NCBI RefSeq assembly: GCF_019679455.1 | Contig: NZ_JAIEZQ010000001.1 | Location: forward strand, 868,001-932,000 | Reading direction: 5' to 3' | DNA from: Nocardioides jiangsuensis | Lineage (GTDB): Bacteria > Actinomycetota > Actinomycetes > Propionibacteriales > Nocardioidaceae | Length of the DNA: 64,000 nucleotides | Part shown: positions 24,030-32,675 of the stretch, piece by piece | Layout of the letters: each line of letters starts with the position of its first letter | Position numbering within the stretch: the first letter of the stretch is position 1 | The notes under the pieces: generated by a model | The model's input: the letters and a program-made list of their open reading frames with translations, nothing else | Told to the model about the DNA's origin: nothing | Databases searched by the model: none | Position numbers and translations under genes: made by a program

Positions 24030-25931
24030 CTAGGCGAGCGAGGCCAGCCAGGCGTCGTGCAGGTCGGAGAACCGGCCCTCGCCGCCCTCGACCAGGTCGT
24101 GCGGCGAGCCGTCCTCGATGATCCGGCCGTGCTCGAGCACGAGCACCCGGTCGGCGATCTCCACGGTGGAGAGCCGGTGGGCGATGATGATCGCGGTCCG
24201 TTCGGCCAGGATCGTGCGCAGCGCACGCTGGACCAGCCGCTCCGACGGCACGTCGAGCGAGGACGTCGCCTCGTCGAGGATCAGCACGTCCGGGTCGGCC
24301 AGGAACGCCCGGGCGAACGCGACCAGCTGCCGCTGTCCCGCGGAGAGCCGGCCGCCGCGGTTCGCGACGTCGGTGTCGTAGCCGTCGGGCAGCGCGGTGA
24401 TGAACTCGTGGGCGCCGATCGCGGTGGCCGCCGCCACGACCTCCTCCATCGTCGCCTCGGGGCGGCCGAAGCGGATGTTGTCCGCGACCGTCCCGCCGAA
24501 CATGTAGTTCTCCTGGGTGACCATCACGATCGACCGGCGCAGGGTCGGCTCGACGAGGTCGCGCAGGTCCACCCCGTCGAGCCGCACGCTGCCCCGCACT
24601 GGGTCGTAGAAGCGCGACACGAGCTTGGCGATCGTGGTCTTCCCGGCCCCCGTCGTGCCGACCAGCGCGATGGTCTGGCCCGCGGGAACGGTCAGGTCGA
24701 GCCCGGGCAGCACCGCCACCCCGTCGACGTACTCGAAGCGGACCTGGTCGAAGCGCACCTCGCCCCGGACGTCGTGCAGCGGGACCGGGGACACCGGCTC
24801 CGCCACCGACGGCTCCTCCTCGAGCACCCCGGACAGCTTCTCCAGCGCCGCCGACGCGGACTGGAAGGTGTTGTAGAACTGCGAGATCTCCTGCATCGGC
24901 TCGAAGAACTGGCGCAGGTAGAGCAGGAACGCGGCGAGCACACCGACCGTCACCTCGCCCTCGAAGGCGAGGAAGGCGCCGTACAGCAGCACCACGGCGA
25001 TGGTGACGTTGCCGATCAGCTTGATGCCGGGCATGAACAGGGCGACCAGGCGGAACGCGCGCAGGTTCGCGACGCGGTACTGGTCGTTGACGTCGTCGAA
25101 GATCTCCTGGTTGCGGTCCTCGCGGCGGAACGCCTGGACCGCGCGGATGCCGCCCATCGACTCCACGAAGTGCACGATGACCAGCGCGACCTTCTCCCGG
25201 GTGACCCGGTAGGTCTTCGCCGACGCCTTGCGGAACCAGTTCGTGATCACGACCAGGAACGGGAAGCACAGCAGCGCGACGAGGCCGAGCTTCAGGTCGA
25301 GCACGAGCAGCAGTACGGCGGTGCCGAACAGCGTGAGCACGGCGGTGACCAGGCCGTCGAACCCGGTCTCGAGCATCTCGTAGATCGCGTCGACGTCGGA
25401 GGTCTGCCGCGAGATCACCCGGCCGGACGTGTAGTCGTCGTGGAAGGCGGGGCTGAGCTTCTGGAAGTGGCGGAAGACCCGGCGGCGCAGCTCGAAGAGC
25501 ATGTCCTGCCCGATCCGGCCGGACAGCACCAGGAACGTCTGCCGCGTGACCGCCTGCACCACGATGGCGCCCAGCACGATCCCGACGACCGTGAACAGGA
25601 ACGAGGTGTCCCCGGACTCCTGGATCGGCGGGATGCCGTTGTCGATGCCCTCCTTGACCAGGAACGGGATCGACAGCCGGGCGGCGTTCTCCGCCACCAC
25701 GATGCCGACCAGGATCCAGATCCACTTCTTGTGCGGGCGGAGCAGGTCGCCGAGCAGCCGGCGGGACCGGTCGCGCAGCCGGACCGTGGTCGCCTCGGTC
25801 AGCTCCTCGGAGAGGTTGTCCGCGGCGACGCCCCGCCAGCTCTGCTCGTGGTCCTCGTTCTCGGCGACCACGCGGGCCTCGTCCTCGAGGGGCTCGTTGC
25901 CCGGCCCCGGGGTGGGAGAGGTGGTGCTCAT
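24030..25931 (-). CDS. ABC transporter, fused permease/ATPase, second half of a heterodimer
   Basis: The 633-residue type I ABC exporter has an N-terminal extension of about 70 residues, six transmembrane helices (about 75-370) and a C-terminal nucleotide-binding domain. The Walker A motif is GTTGAGKT, signature LSAGQ (Ala instead of the first Gly pair), Walker B VLILDEATSS with the catalytic Glu, and switch His in IIAHRLST. ATG 25931 overlaps the stop of the partner gene (ATGA). With that partner it should form a multidrug or lipid exporter with one fully active ATP site. Confidence 0.93.
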   Translation of the reverse strand: MSTTSPTPGPGNEPLEDEARVVAENEDHEQSWRGVAADNLSEELTEATTVRLRDRSRRLLGDLLRPHKKWIWILVGIVVAENAARLSIPFLVKEGIDNGIPPIQESGDTSFLFTVVGIVLGAIVVQAVTRQTFLVLSGRIGQDMLFELRRRVFRHFQKLSPAFHDDYTSGRVISRQTSDVDAIYEMLETGFDGLVTAVLTLFGTAVLLLVLDLKLGLVALLCFPFLVVITNWFRKASAKTYRVTREKVALVIVHFVESMGGIRAVQAFRREDRNQEIFDDVNDQYRVANLRAFRLVALFMPGIKLIGNVTIAVVLLYGAFLAFEGEVTVGVLAAFLLYLRQFFEPMQEISQFYNTFQSASAALEKLSGVLEEEPSVAEPVSPVPLHDVRGEVRFDQVRFEYVDGVAVLPGLDLTVPAGQTIALVGTTGAGKTTIAKLVSRFYDPVRGSVRLDGVDLRDLVEPTLRRSIVMVTQENYMFGGTVADNIRFGRPEATMEEVVAAATAIGAHEFITALPDGYDTDVANRGGRLSAGQRQLVAFARAFLADPDVLILDEATSSLDVPSERLVQRALRTILAERTAIIIAHRLSTVEIADRVLVLEHGRIIEDGSPHDLVEGGEGRFSDLHDAWLASLA

Positions 25932-27766
25932 GCCTGCCCCTTCCCGTCGCCGCGTCCGGAGCCGGCGCCGACGAGGTCGTCGGCGTCGGTGGCCTCGGCG
26001 GCGAGCAGCGCGCGGTACGCGGGCACCGTGGCGAGCAGCTCGCTGTGGTCGCCGACGTGGGTGATCGTGCCGTCCTGGAGCAGCGCGACCTTGTCGGCCA
26101 GCATCACGGTGGAGGCGCGGTGGGCCACGACGATCCCGGTGGCGTTCTCGAGCACGTGCCGGAGCGCGGCCTCGACGAGCTTCTCGGTGTGCACGTCGAG
26201 CGCGGAGAGGGTGTCGTCGAGGACCAGGATCTTCGGCTCCGCGAGCACGGCACGGGCCAGCGCGAGGCGCTGCCGCTGGCCGCCGGAGAGCGACATCCCC
26301 TGCTCGCCGATCCGGGTGTCGAGACCCCACGGGAGGTCGTGGACGAAGCCGGCCTGGGCGACCTCGACCGCGGCGTCCACCTCCTCCTCCGTGGCGTCGG
26401 AGCGGCCGAGCATGAGGTTCTCCCGGGCGCTCATCGAGAACAGCGTGGGCTCCTCGAACGCGGTCGCGACGATCTGCCGCAGGTTCGGCAGGGTGAGCTC
26501 GCGTACGTCGACCCCGTCGATCGTGATGCGTCCCCCGCTGACGTCGTACAGCCGGGGCACCAGCGCGGTGAGCGTGGTCTTCCCGGAGCCGGTGGCGCCG
26601 ACGATGGCGACCGTCTCGCCGGGCGCCACGTCGAGGTTCACGTCGCGCAGCACCAGCCCGCCGGGGCCGTCGTCGTCCTGGTCGGGGAAGCGGAAGTCGA
26701 CGTGCTCGAAGCGCAGGTGGCCGCGCGGGCGCTCGAGGACCCGCTCGCCCGAGGTGATCGCGGGCTCGGTGTCGAAGATCTCCAGGACCCGGGCCGCCGC
26801 GGTCATCGCCTCCTGCGCCATCGCCAGGATCACGCCGAGCGCGGCCACCGGCCAGACCAGGGAGAGCATGAGGATGATGAAGGCGACCAGGGTGCCCGGG
26901 GTGAGGTCGCCGCGGCCGACGCCGAGGGAGCCGAGCAGCAGCACGAGCACCACGGCGAGGTTGGGGATGACCTCCAGGAAGGTCCAGAACCGCGCGGACA
27001 GGCGGACCTTGTCCATCGAGGTGTCGTAGAGCTGGCGGGCGGCGCCGTCGTACTGCGCCGACACGTGCCGGCTGCGCCCGAAGGACTTGATCACCCGGAT
27101 GCCGACGGCGCCCTCCTCCGCGAGGGTGGCGAGGTCGCCCTGCTCGTCCTGCACGCGGCGGGAGACGACCACGTAGGCCTTCTCGAAGCGCATCGACAGG
27201 TAGATGATCGGGACCGCGGCGCCCACGACGACGAGGCCGAGCGGCCAGTACATGTGGAGCAGCACCCCGGAGACCACGGTGAGCTGGGTGATGTTGATGA
27301 TCAGGAAGATCAGCCCGAAGCCGCTGAACCGGCGGATGCTGGAGAGGTCGGTGGTGACCCGGGACAGCAGCTGCCCCGACTGCCAGTGGCCGTGGAAGGC
27401 CATCGGCAGCTCCTGGAGCCGCTCGTAGAGGTCGTGGCGGACCGCGGTCTCGAGCCCGAGCACGGCGTTGGACTGCACCCAGCGACGCCAGAAGATCAGC
27501 ACCGCCTCGAGGATCCCGAGGCCGAGGGCGAGCAGGCCCAGCGGCCAGATGGCCCCGACCTCGCGGTTCGCGATCGGCCCGTCGATCATCGCCTTGGTCA
27601 CCAGCGGGATCGCGATACTGACCCCGACGCCGGCGAGCGAGGTGGCCAGCATGATCACCAGCGCGGCGATGTGGGGACGGAGGTACCCGCGCAGCCGCCA
27701 CAGCGAGTGCACGCCGGCGGGCGGGTGGTCGTTGGGCCGGGTCACTGTCGGTGCTGGCGACGACAT
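25928..27766 (-). CDS. ABC transporter, fused permease/ATPase, first half of a heterodimer
   Basis: The 612-residue exporter half has transmembrane helices in about residues 20-330 and an ATPase domain after 350. Walker A is GATGSGKT and the signature is a perfect LSGGQ, but the Walker B end reads LVLDDTLSALD, with Asp where the catalytic Glu should be. That is the mark of the degenerate-site partner in heterodimeric exporters of the TM287/288 or BmrCD type. ATG 27766 is chosen as the first start giving a normal N-terminus; no strong Shine-Dalgarno is visible. The cargo is unknown. Confidence 0.92.
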   Translation of the reverse strand: MSSPAPTVTRPNDHPPAGVHSLWRLRGYLRPHIAALVIMLATSLAGVGVSIAIPLVTKAMIDGPIANREVGAIWPLGLLALGLGILEAVLIFWRRWVQSNAVLGLETAVRHDLYERLQELPMAFHGHWQSGQLLSRVTTDLSSIRRFSGFGLIFLIINITQLTVVSGVLLHMYWPLGLVVVGAAVPIIYLSMRFEKAYVVVSRRVQDEQGDLATLAEEGAVGIRVIKSFGRSRHVSAQYDGAARQLYDTSMDKVRLSARFWTFLEVIPNLAVVLVLLLGSLGVGRGDLTPGTLVAFIILMLSLVWPVAALGVILAMAQEAMTAAARVLEIFDTEPAITSGERVLERPRGHLRFEHVDFRFPDQDDDGPGGLVLRDVNLDVAPGETVAIVGATGSGKTTLTALVPRLYDVSGGRITIDGVDVRELTLPNLRQIVATAFEEPTLFSMSARENLMLGRSDATEEEVDAAVEVAQAGFVHDLPWGLDTRIGEQGMSLSGGQRQRLALARAVLAEPKILVLDDTLSALDVHTEKLVEAALRHVLENATGIVVAHRASTVMLADKVALLQDGTITHVGDHSELLATVPAYRALLAAEATDADDLVGAGSGRGDGKGQA

Positions 27767-27945
27767 CAGGCGGCGGGGGTCCCCTCGTGAAAGAAACGCG
27801 GGCGTCGGAGCGACTCGTGGTCTGCCGGCGGAGCCCGCGCAAGTTTGTAAGAGCCAGATTACCCCCTGGTCCTGACGAGCCCAACCAGTTTTCGGCACGA
27901 ATCTCGCCTTTCGTGCACCCCTCCGTCGCCCGGCCCCGGGACAAC

Positions 27946-27985
27946 ACGTCGCTCCCCACGGCGGATCTGCCGTGGGGAGCGACGT
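27946..27985 (-). terminator. strong terminator of the surface protein gene
   Basis: A perfect 17-bp stem pairs 27946-27962 with 27969-27985 around a 6-nt loop (GGATCT). It lies 50 bp after the stop of the LPXTG protein gene and upstream of the ABC genes, so it insulates the two. Confidence 0.85.
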
Positions 27986-28034
27986 CTCGGGTGGAGCGGG
28001 CCGGCGGAACCTGACCGTGCCGGGCCCGCTCATC

Positions 28035-31000
28035 TCACGGCTGGCTCCTCCGGCGGGCCATCAGCCCGGTGCCGAGGGCCAGCATCAGCCCGCCGGCGAG
28101 GGTCCAGACGCCGAGCCCCTCGGGCGCGCCGGTGACGGGCAGGACCGTCGCCGGCGGCCGTGGCCGCTCGACCTCCGTCCCGAGGATCTCGGGGCCGCAG
28201 ACGTCGACCGCGGCCTGTGCCTGCTGGCCGGTCTCGACGATCGTCGCGGTGTTGACCACCGTGTCGCAGCGGTTGACCCGGCCCTGCACATCGACGGAGT
28301 AGGTGAACCGGGTCGGCTCCCCCGCGGCGTTCCAGGTGGCCGTGCCGAGCTCGGCCGGGTCGACCATGTCGTCGGTGACGGTGACCGTGCGGTCGGTCTC
28401 CTCGTCGCGCCTGAAGTCGACGTCCGTCGAGGCCTCCACCTCGCCGCCGTCCCAGGCGACGGTGACGGTGTCGGTCCCGTCGTACTCCGGCCTCTGCTCG
28501 AAGGTGCAGCCGTAGTCGAAGGTGCGCGTCTCCCCCGCGGCCACGAGCGTGTCCATGGCGTCCGCGGCGTACGTGCAGGTCATGCCCACGCCGAGGTCGG
28601 GCACGCCGGTGAGCGACACGTCCACGTCCTTGTAGTCGTTCGGGTTGGTGACGGTGACCGTGCCGTCCATCTCCCAGCCCGAGTCCTCGAAGGTCGTCGG
28701 CGTGACCTCGACCGTGTAGCCGACCGTCCCGTCGTCCCGGTCGTCGGTGCGCACCGTGGTCCGGTCGGCGACCTTGTCGATCTCCCAGGCGAAGGCGCGG
28801 TCGTAGGTGGCCTCCGCGGTGGTGTCCACCACCAGGTCGGCCTGCCGGCAGACCGAGACGGTCTCGGAGTCCGACTGGTCGGTCTCCTCGACCATCGCGG
28901 TGTTGGTGAAGTCGGTGCACCGCCCGGCCTCGCCGCCGAAGGTCAGCGAGTAGTCGAACGTCGTCGGCCCGTCCTCCCAGCTCGCCTCGCCCAGCAGCAC
29001 CGGGTCGGAGGTGTGGGCGACCTTGTCGTCGTAGACGTGCACCGACGCGTCGGTCTCGTCGTCGAGGCGGAAGTCCACGCCGGCCGTGCCGGTCGCCGTG
29101 CCGCCGTCCCAGGTGACCGTGGCGGTGTGGGTGCCCGTGTCGTAGAGGTCCTCGTCGAGATCGTCGACGGTGCAGTCGTAGCCGACCGTCACGCTCCGGT
29201 CCGCGGGGACCTCCAGGTCCTCGCCGTCGTCCACGACGCAGGTGACGCCGGGCAGGTCGACGGCGTCGTCGACGTCGACGGTGACGTCCTTGTAGGCGTT
29301 CGGGTTGGTGACGGTGATCGTGCCGTGCAGGTCGTAGCCGCTGTCGTCGTTCCCGTCGGGGCTCGCGGTCACCTCGTAGGCGAAGGTGGCGTCGCCGTCC
29401 TCGTCGACCTCGACCTCGGTGCGGTCGACGTCCTTCTCGATCTCCCAGGAGTAGGTGCGGTCGTAGGACGCCCACGCCGTCGTGGCCACGGTCACGTCGA
29501 GCGGCGAGCAGACCCGGACGGTCTCGTCCGCCGACTGGCCGGTCTCGTGGATCCAGGCGACGTTGTCGTGCTCGGTGCACCTGCCGGGGGTCCCGGCGAG
29601 GGTGACCGAGTACGGGAACTCGAAGGTCGCCCCCGTCGTCCAGGTGACCATGCCGAGCACCACCGGGTGCTTCGGGTCGGTCTTGTCGTCCTTGACGGTC
29701 ACGGTCTTGTCGACCGGCGTCTCGGACCACGCGTCCGCCACGACCGCGGCGCTGCCCGAGGCGCTCCCGGCCGGGGTCGAGTACCTCTGCGCGTCCCAGG
29801 TGACGGTCGCGGTGTTGGTGCCCGCGTACGCCGGCCGGCTGTCGAAGCTGCAGGTGTAGGCGAAGCTGCGCGAGCCCGAGGCGGGGATGGCCAGGTCGGT
29901 CCCCTGGGCCACGACGCACTCCGCCCCGCCGCCGACGTTGACCACGTCCTCGATGCCCGAGAGGGTCACGGCCTGCCAGGAGTTCGGGTTGGCCACGGTG
30001 ATCGTGCCCGACATCGCCCAGCTCGAGTCGGCGGTGCCGACGGCCGTGGCGACAACCGTGTAGTCGAAGGTGGCCCTGCCCGTCTCCGGGTCGACGTTCT
30101 CGGTGTGCTCGCCGTCGACCTCCTTGCTGATGTCCCAGAGGTAGGTCCGGTCATAGCCGTGCACCACGTTCTTGGTCACCGCGAGGTCCTTGCCCTCGCA
30201 GACCCGCACCGTCTCCGAGGAGGTCTGGCGGTCGCCGTCGGGCTCGGTGATCGCGGCGGTGTTGTCGTAGTCCTCGCACGCGCCGGCGACCCCGGGCCAC
30301 GTCAGCGGGTAGCTGAACGTCGTGGCGCCGTCGGCTGCCCGGACGACGGTGTCGACCGTGCCGCCGCGGGTCAGGTCGTACCGGTCGTCGGTCACGGTCA
30401 CCCGGCCGTCGCTCGTGTCCGGCGTGGCCGTCGCGAACTCGAAGCCGGCGGACCCGGTCGCGGCGCCGCTGGTGCCGTAGTAGGCGGAGGCGTCCCACGT
30501 GGCGGTCGCGGTGTTCGTCCCGCTGGTGTCCGCGGTGGTGCCGGCGGGCATCGTGCAGCTGTAGTCGAAGCCGGTGGTCCCCGGCTGGACCGTGACCGTG
30601 CCGCCGGCGCCGGTGACCGCGCAGGTCGCCCCCGGGATCGCGTCCGACAGCCTCACGCCGGTGACCGGCACCTGGTTCGGGTTGGTCAGGCTGATCCGGC
30701 CGGTGACGCGGAAGCCCGAGTCCTCCGGCGCCGACGGGGTGACCAGCACCTCGTACTCGAACGTGGCGCTCTGCCCGTCGGCGATGTTCCGCCGCGAGGA
30801 GTCCACGCTCTTCTCGATCGTCCAGTCGTAGTCCCGCTCGTACGCCGGGACCGCGGTCGTGGAGACCCGCAGGTCCTGGTAGACGGTCCTGGCGTTGGTG
30901 AAGGTGCAGGTGACGGTGGCGTCGTCCGCGACGGTGACGGTCGCCGTCCGCGCGCCGAGGTCGACGGTGGCGGTGGGCGAGCAGACCAGGCCGGACAGCT

Positions 31001-32177
31001 GCCACTCGGCGGGCAGGTCGGTCTCCTGCACCGCGTAGGTGCCGGGTGCCACGCGGTAGGTGACCCGGTCCGCGAGCGTGGCGTCGTCGTCGACGTCGAG
31101 GGAGAAGGTCGAGGCGTCCCCGCCGGGGGTGATCGCGAAGTCGAAGTCCGTGCCGTCCGCGGGCCTGGCGTCCTTGACCACGGTCAGCAGGCCGGCGTCG
31201 ACCGCGTCGGCCATGAGCTGGTTGTCCTGGGCGCCGGCCGAGGCGCAGTTCAGGGTCTCCAGCGAGAAGTGGTACGGCGCCCCGTTGATGCTGCCCGCGC
31301 CCGAGCCCGGGCCGTGGTCGAGCTCGGCCGCGATGTGCCCGGCGAAGTAGAGCGTGGCCCGGCCGTCGCCGCCGGCGGGCACGGTGAACGTGACCGAGAC
31401 GGTGGCCGTAGGACCGCCGGCGTCCTGCACGCTCCAGCTCGTGATGGTGCCCCCGGTCATCCGCTCCCGGTCGACGTAGTCGTAGGCGAACGTGTCGTCC
31501 TTCTTCACGTCGTAGGTGAAGACGAGCTCGTTCTCCCCGTCCGCGAGGTCCTTCAGCTGCACCCGCTGCGGGACGAAGTCACCCTCGGCGTAGTTCGAGT
31601 TCTGCTGGTTCAGGGCGCCGTTGATCCAGGTCCCGGACTCGTCTTCCGCCGTGTTCTGGCTGAACGACTCGACGTCGCCGGTCCCGCTGTTCGTGTCGCA
31701 GACCCCGGCCACACCGGTGGCCACGAGGCTCTCCTGCGTCGAGGACGCGGACGCCGTACGACGGGCGCCGTCCTGCCCGGAGGACTCCGGGACCGCGCCG
31801 GTGGCGGCGTCCTCCTCCGCGACAGGGGCGGAGGCCGGCTCCTCGGCGGGCTCCGCCGCAGGCTCGCCCGCGGGCCGGTCCGCCGCGGGCTCCGCGGCCG
31901 GCTCTTCCACGACCGGTTCCTCCGCGGCCGGTTCCTCGACCGGCTCCTCTGCCGTGGCCTCGGCGGCGGGCTCCTCCGCGGAGGGCTCCGCGGTGCTCGA
32001 GGTGGTCTCCTCGGCCACGGCACCCTCGGCGCCCTCGTCCTCGGCCGACGCGGTCGCCCCGAAGAGCGGCAGCATCAGGACGGCGAGCGCGAGCGCGAGG
32101 AGCACCCGCAGGGAAGTCCACCTGCGCGATAGGTGCTTCCGGTGTCGGACAGGTCCGATGTTGAGCTGGCTGGCCAC
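28035..32177 (-). CDS. large LPXTG-anchored surface protein with four ~225-residue repeats
   Basis: The 1380-residue protein is built for the cell wall. A signal peptide (about 1-45, hydrophobic LRVLLALALAVLMLPLFG, cut near ATASA) is followed by a Glu/Pro/Ala-rich spacer (46-125). A globular part (about 150-325) ends in the stretch SINGAPYHFSLETL, then a SpaA/prealbumin-like domain (about 330-440) begins TVVKDARPADGTDFDF. Four repeats open with Y-D/E-R-x-Y/F-x-W-x-I-x-K at about 446, 671, 903 and 1122, each with a TNPN strand motif and a paired-Cys region. The end is LPVTG (about 1345), a hydrophobic helix and RRR. Sortase would link it to peptidoglycan. No sortase gene is nearby. An adhesin or stalk role is inferred. 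Confidence 0.88.
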   Translation of the reverse strand: MASQLNIGPVRHRKHLSRRWTSLRVLLALALAVLMLPLFGATASAEDEGAEGAVAEETTSSTAEPSAEEPAAEATAEEPVEEPAAEEPVVEEPAAEPAADRPAGEPAAEPAEEPASAPVAEEDAATGAVPESSGQDGARRTASASSTQESLVATGVAGVCDTNSGTGDVESFSQNTAEDESGTWINGALNQQNSNYAEGDFVPQRVQLKDLADGENELVFTYDVKKDDTFAYDYVDRERMTGGTITSWSVQDAGGPTATVSVTFTVPAGGDGRATLYFAGHIAAELDHGPGSGAGSINGAPYHFSLETLNCASAGAQDNQLMADAVDAGLLTVVKDARPADGTDFDFAITPGGDASTFSLDVDDDATLADRVTYRVAPGTYAVQETDLPAEWQLSGLVCSPTATVDLGARTATVTVADDATVTCTFTNARTVYQDLRVSTTAVPAYERDYDWTIEKSVDSSRRNIADGQSATFEYEVLVTPSAPEDSGFRVTGRISLTNPNQVPVTGVRLSDAIPGATCAVTGAGGTVTVQPGTTGFDYSCTMPAGTTADTSGTNTATATWDASAYYGTSGAATGSAGFEFATATPDTSDGRVTVTDDRYDLTRGGTVDTVVRAADGATTFSYPLTWPGVAGACEDYDNTAAITEPDGDRQTSSETVRVCEGKDLAVTKNVVHGYDRTYLWDISKEVDGEHTENVDPETGRATFDYTVVATAVGTADSSWAMSGTITVANPNSWQAVTLSGIEDVVNVGGGAECVVAQGTDLAIPASGSRSFAYTCSFDSRPAYAGTNTATVTWDAQRYSTPAGSASGSAAVVADAWSETPVDKTVTVKDDKTDPKHPVVLGMVTWTTGATFEFPYSVTLAGTPGRCTEHDNVAWIHETGQSADETVRVCSPLDVTVATTAWASYDRTYSWEIEKDVDRTEVEVDEDGDATFAYEVTASPDGNDDSGYDLHGTITVTNPNAYKDVTVDVDDAVDLPGVTCVVDDGEDLEVPADRSVTVGYDCTVDDLDEDLYDTGTHTATVTWDGGTATGTAGVDFRLDDETDASVHVYDDKVAHTSDPVLLGEASWEDGPTTFDYSLTFGGEAGRCTDFTNTAMVEETDQSDSETVSVCRQADLVVDTTAEATYDRAFAWEIDKVADRTTVRTDDRDDGTVGYTVEVTPTTFEDSGWEMDGTVTVTNPNDYKDVDVSLTGVPDLGVGMTCTYAADAMDTLVAAGETRTFDYGCTFEQRPEYDGTDTVTVAWDGGEVEASTDVDFRRDEETDRTVTVTDDMVDPAELGTATWNAAGEPTRFTYSVDVQGRVNRCDTVVNTATIVETGQQAQAAVDVCGPEILGTEVERPRPPATVLPVTGAPEGLGVWTLAGGLMLALGTGLMARRRSQP

Positions 32178-32290
32178 GATCCCCCCAAGGATCTGGTCCG
32201 TCAGCCACCGCGTTGCCGGGAGCAGCAGGCGACACGCACCGTGCGGCTACGCCCCCCTGGCGTGCCGCAACCCGAGACAGCTCGTTCCCC

Positions 32291-32363
32291 CCACCTGGCC
32301 CCCCGAGGTGGCTGACAGACGAAGAGTTGCTGCACCCGGTCGGGTGCCTCGTCTGTCTCAGAC
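32291..32363 (-). ncRNA. structured leader candidate of the surface protein mRNA
   Basis: In the 5' region of the LPXTG gene three hairpins follow one another. The middle one pairs GACAGACGA (32314-32322) with TCGTCTGTC (32349-32357) and encloses GCACCCG/CGGGTGC (32332-32338, 32341-32347). A competing small hairpin GTCTG/CAGAC (32351-32363) uses the same bases as the outer stem, so only one can form. A third stem CCACCT/AGGTGG (32291-32296, 32306-32311) lies nearer the gene. The arrangement looks like an attenuator or sensor, about 115-185 nt before the start codon. It matches no RNA family that I recognise. Confidence 0.45.
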
Positions 32364-32504
32364 GCGTCCGCCGCTCCCCCGGCACGCAGTGCCGGCACCG
32401 GACCCGTCGTCAAGGTTCTGAGTCGCGACCGGCTCGAATCCCCACCCGGACGATCCCGACACATTCATCATGTCGCCGCCTCGTCCCGGACGGAAGGGAC
32501 AGAG

Positions 32505-32670
32505 GTCGCTAATTGCCGTAGTCGATTCTGACTACGAGATTTTGCTTTTTAAGCGGCCAAAAAGAATCGAATCCGTCGTGACGGACCTACGACGACAACG
32601 AGTTTCGTCGTGGTTGTGGGTTTCCATGATGCTATGCCCGATTTGCGCTATCCGGCGAGAGCCGGCTGCG
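32505..32670. other. AT-richer gene-free patch between hisC and the surface protein gene
   Basis: This stretch is clearly less GC-rich than its surroundings, with runs such as TTTTGCTTTTTAAG and CCAAAAAGAATCG. It contains a 6-bp hairpin GTAGTC/GACTAC (32518-32523, 32530-32535) followed by T-runs on the plus strand, and ACGACGA/TCGTCGT (32589-32595, 32605-32611) behind the hisC stop. It most likely holds the hisC terminator and the surface protein promoter. I cannot place a convincing -35/-10 pair. The remainder of the 498-bp gap is the leader described separately. Confidence 0.4.
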
Positions 32671-32675
32671 CCGCG

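Noticed and set aside
24057-27029. 990-codon open frame on the plus strand across the ABC genes
   Set aside because: It is a shadow frame: the opposite strand encodes two complete ABC exporters with all motifs.
27972-32132. Very long open frame on the plus strand, opposite the surface protein gene
   Set aside because: It is a mirror of the minus-strand gene in GC-rich DNA; it encodes Arg/Gly/Val-rich sequence without any domain, whereas the minus strand has a signal peptide, repeats and an LPXTG end.
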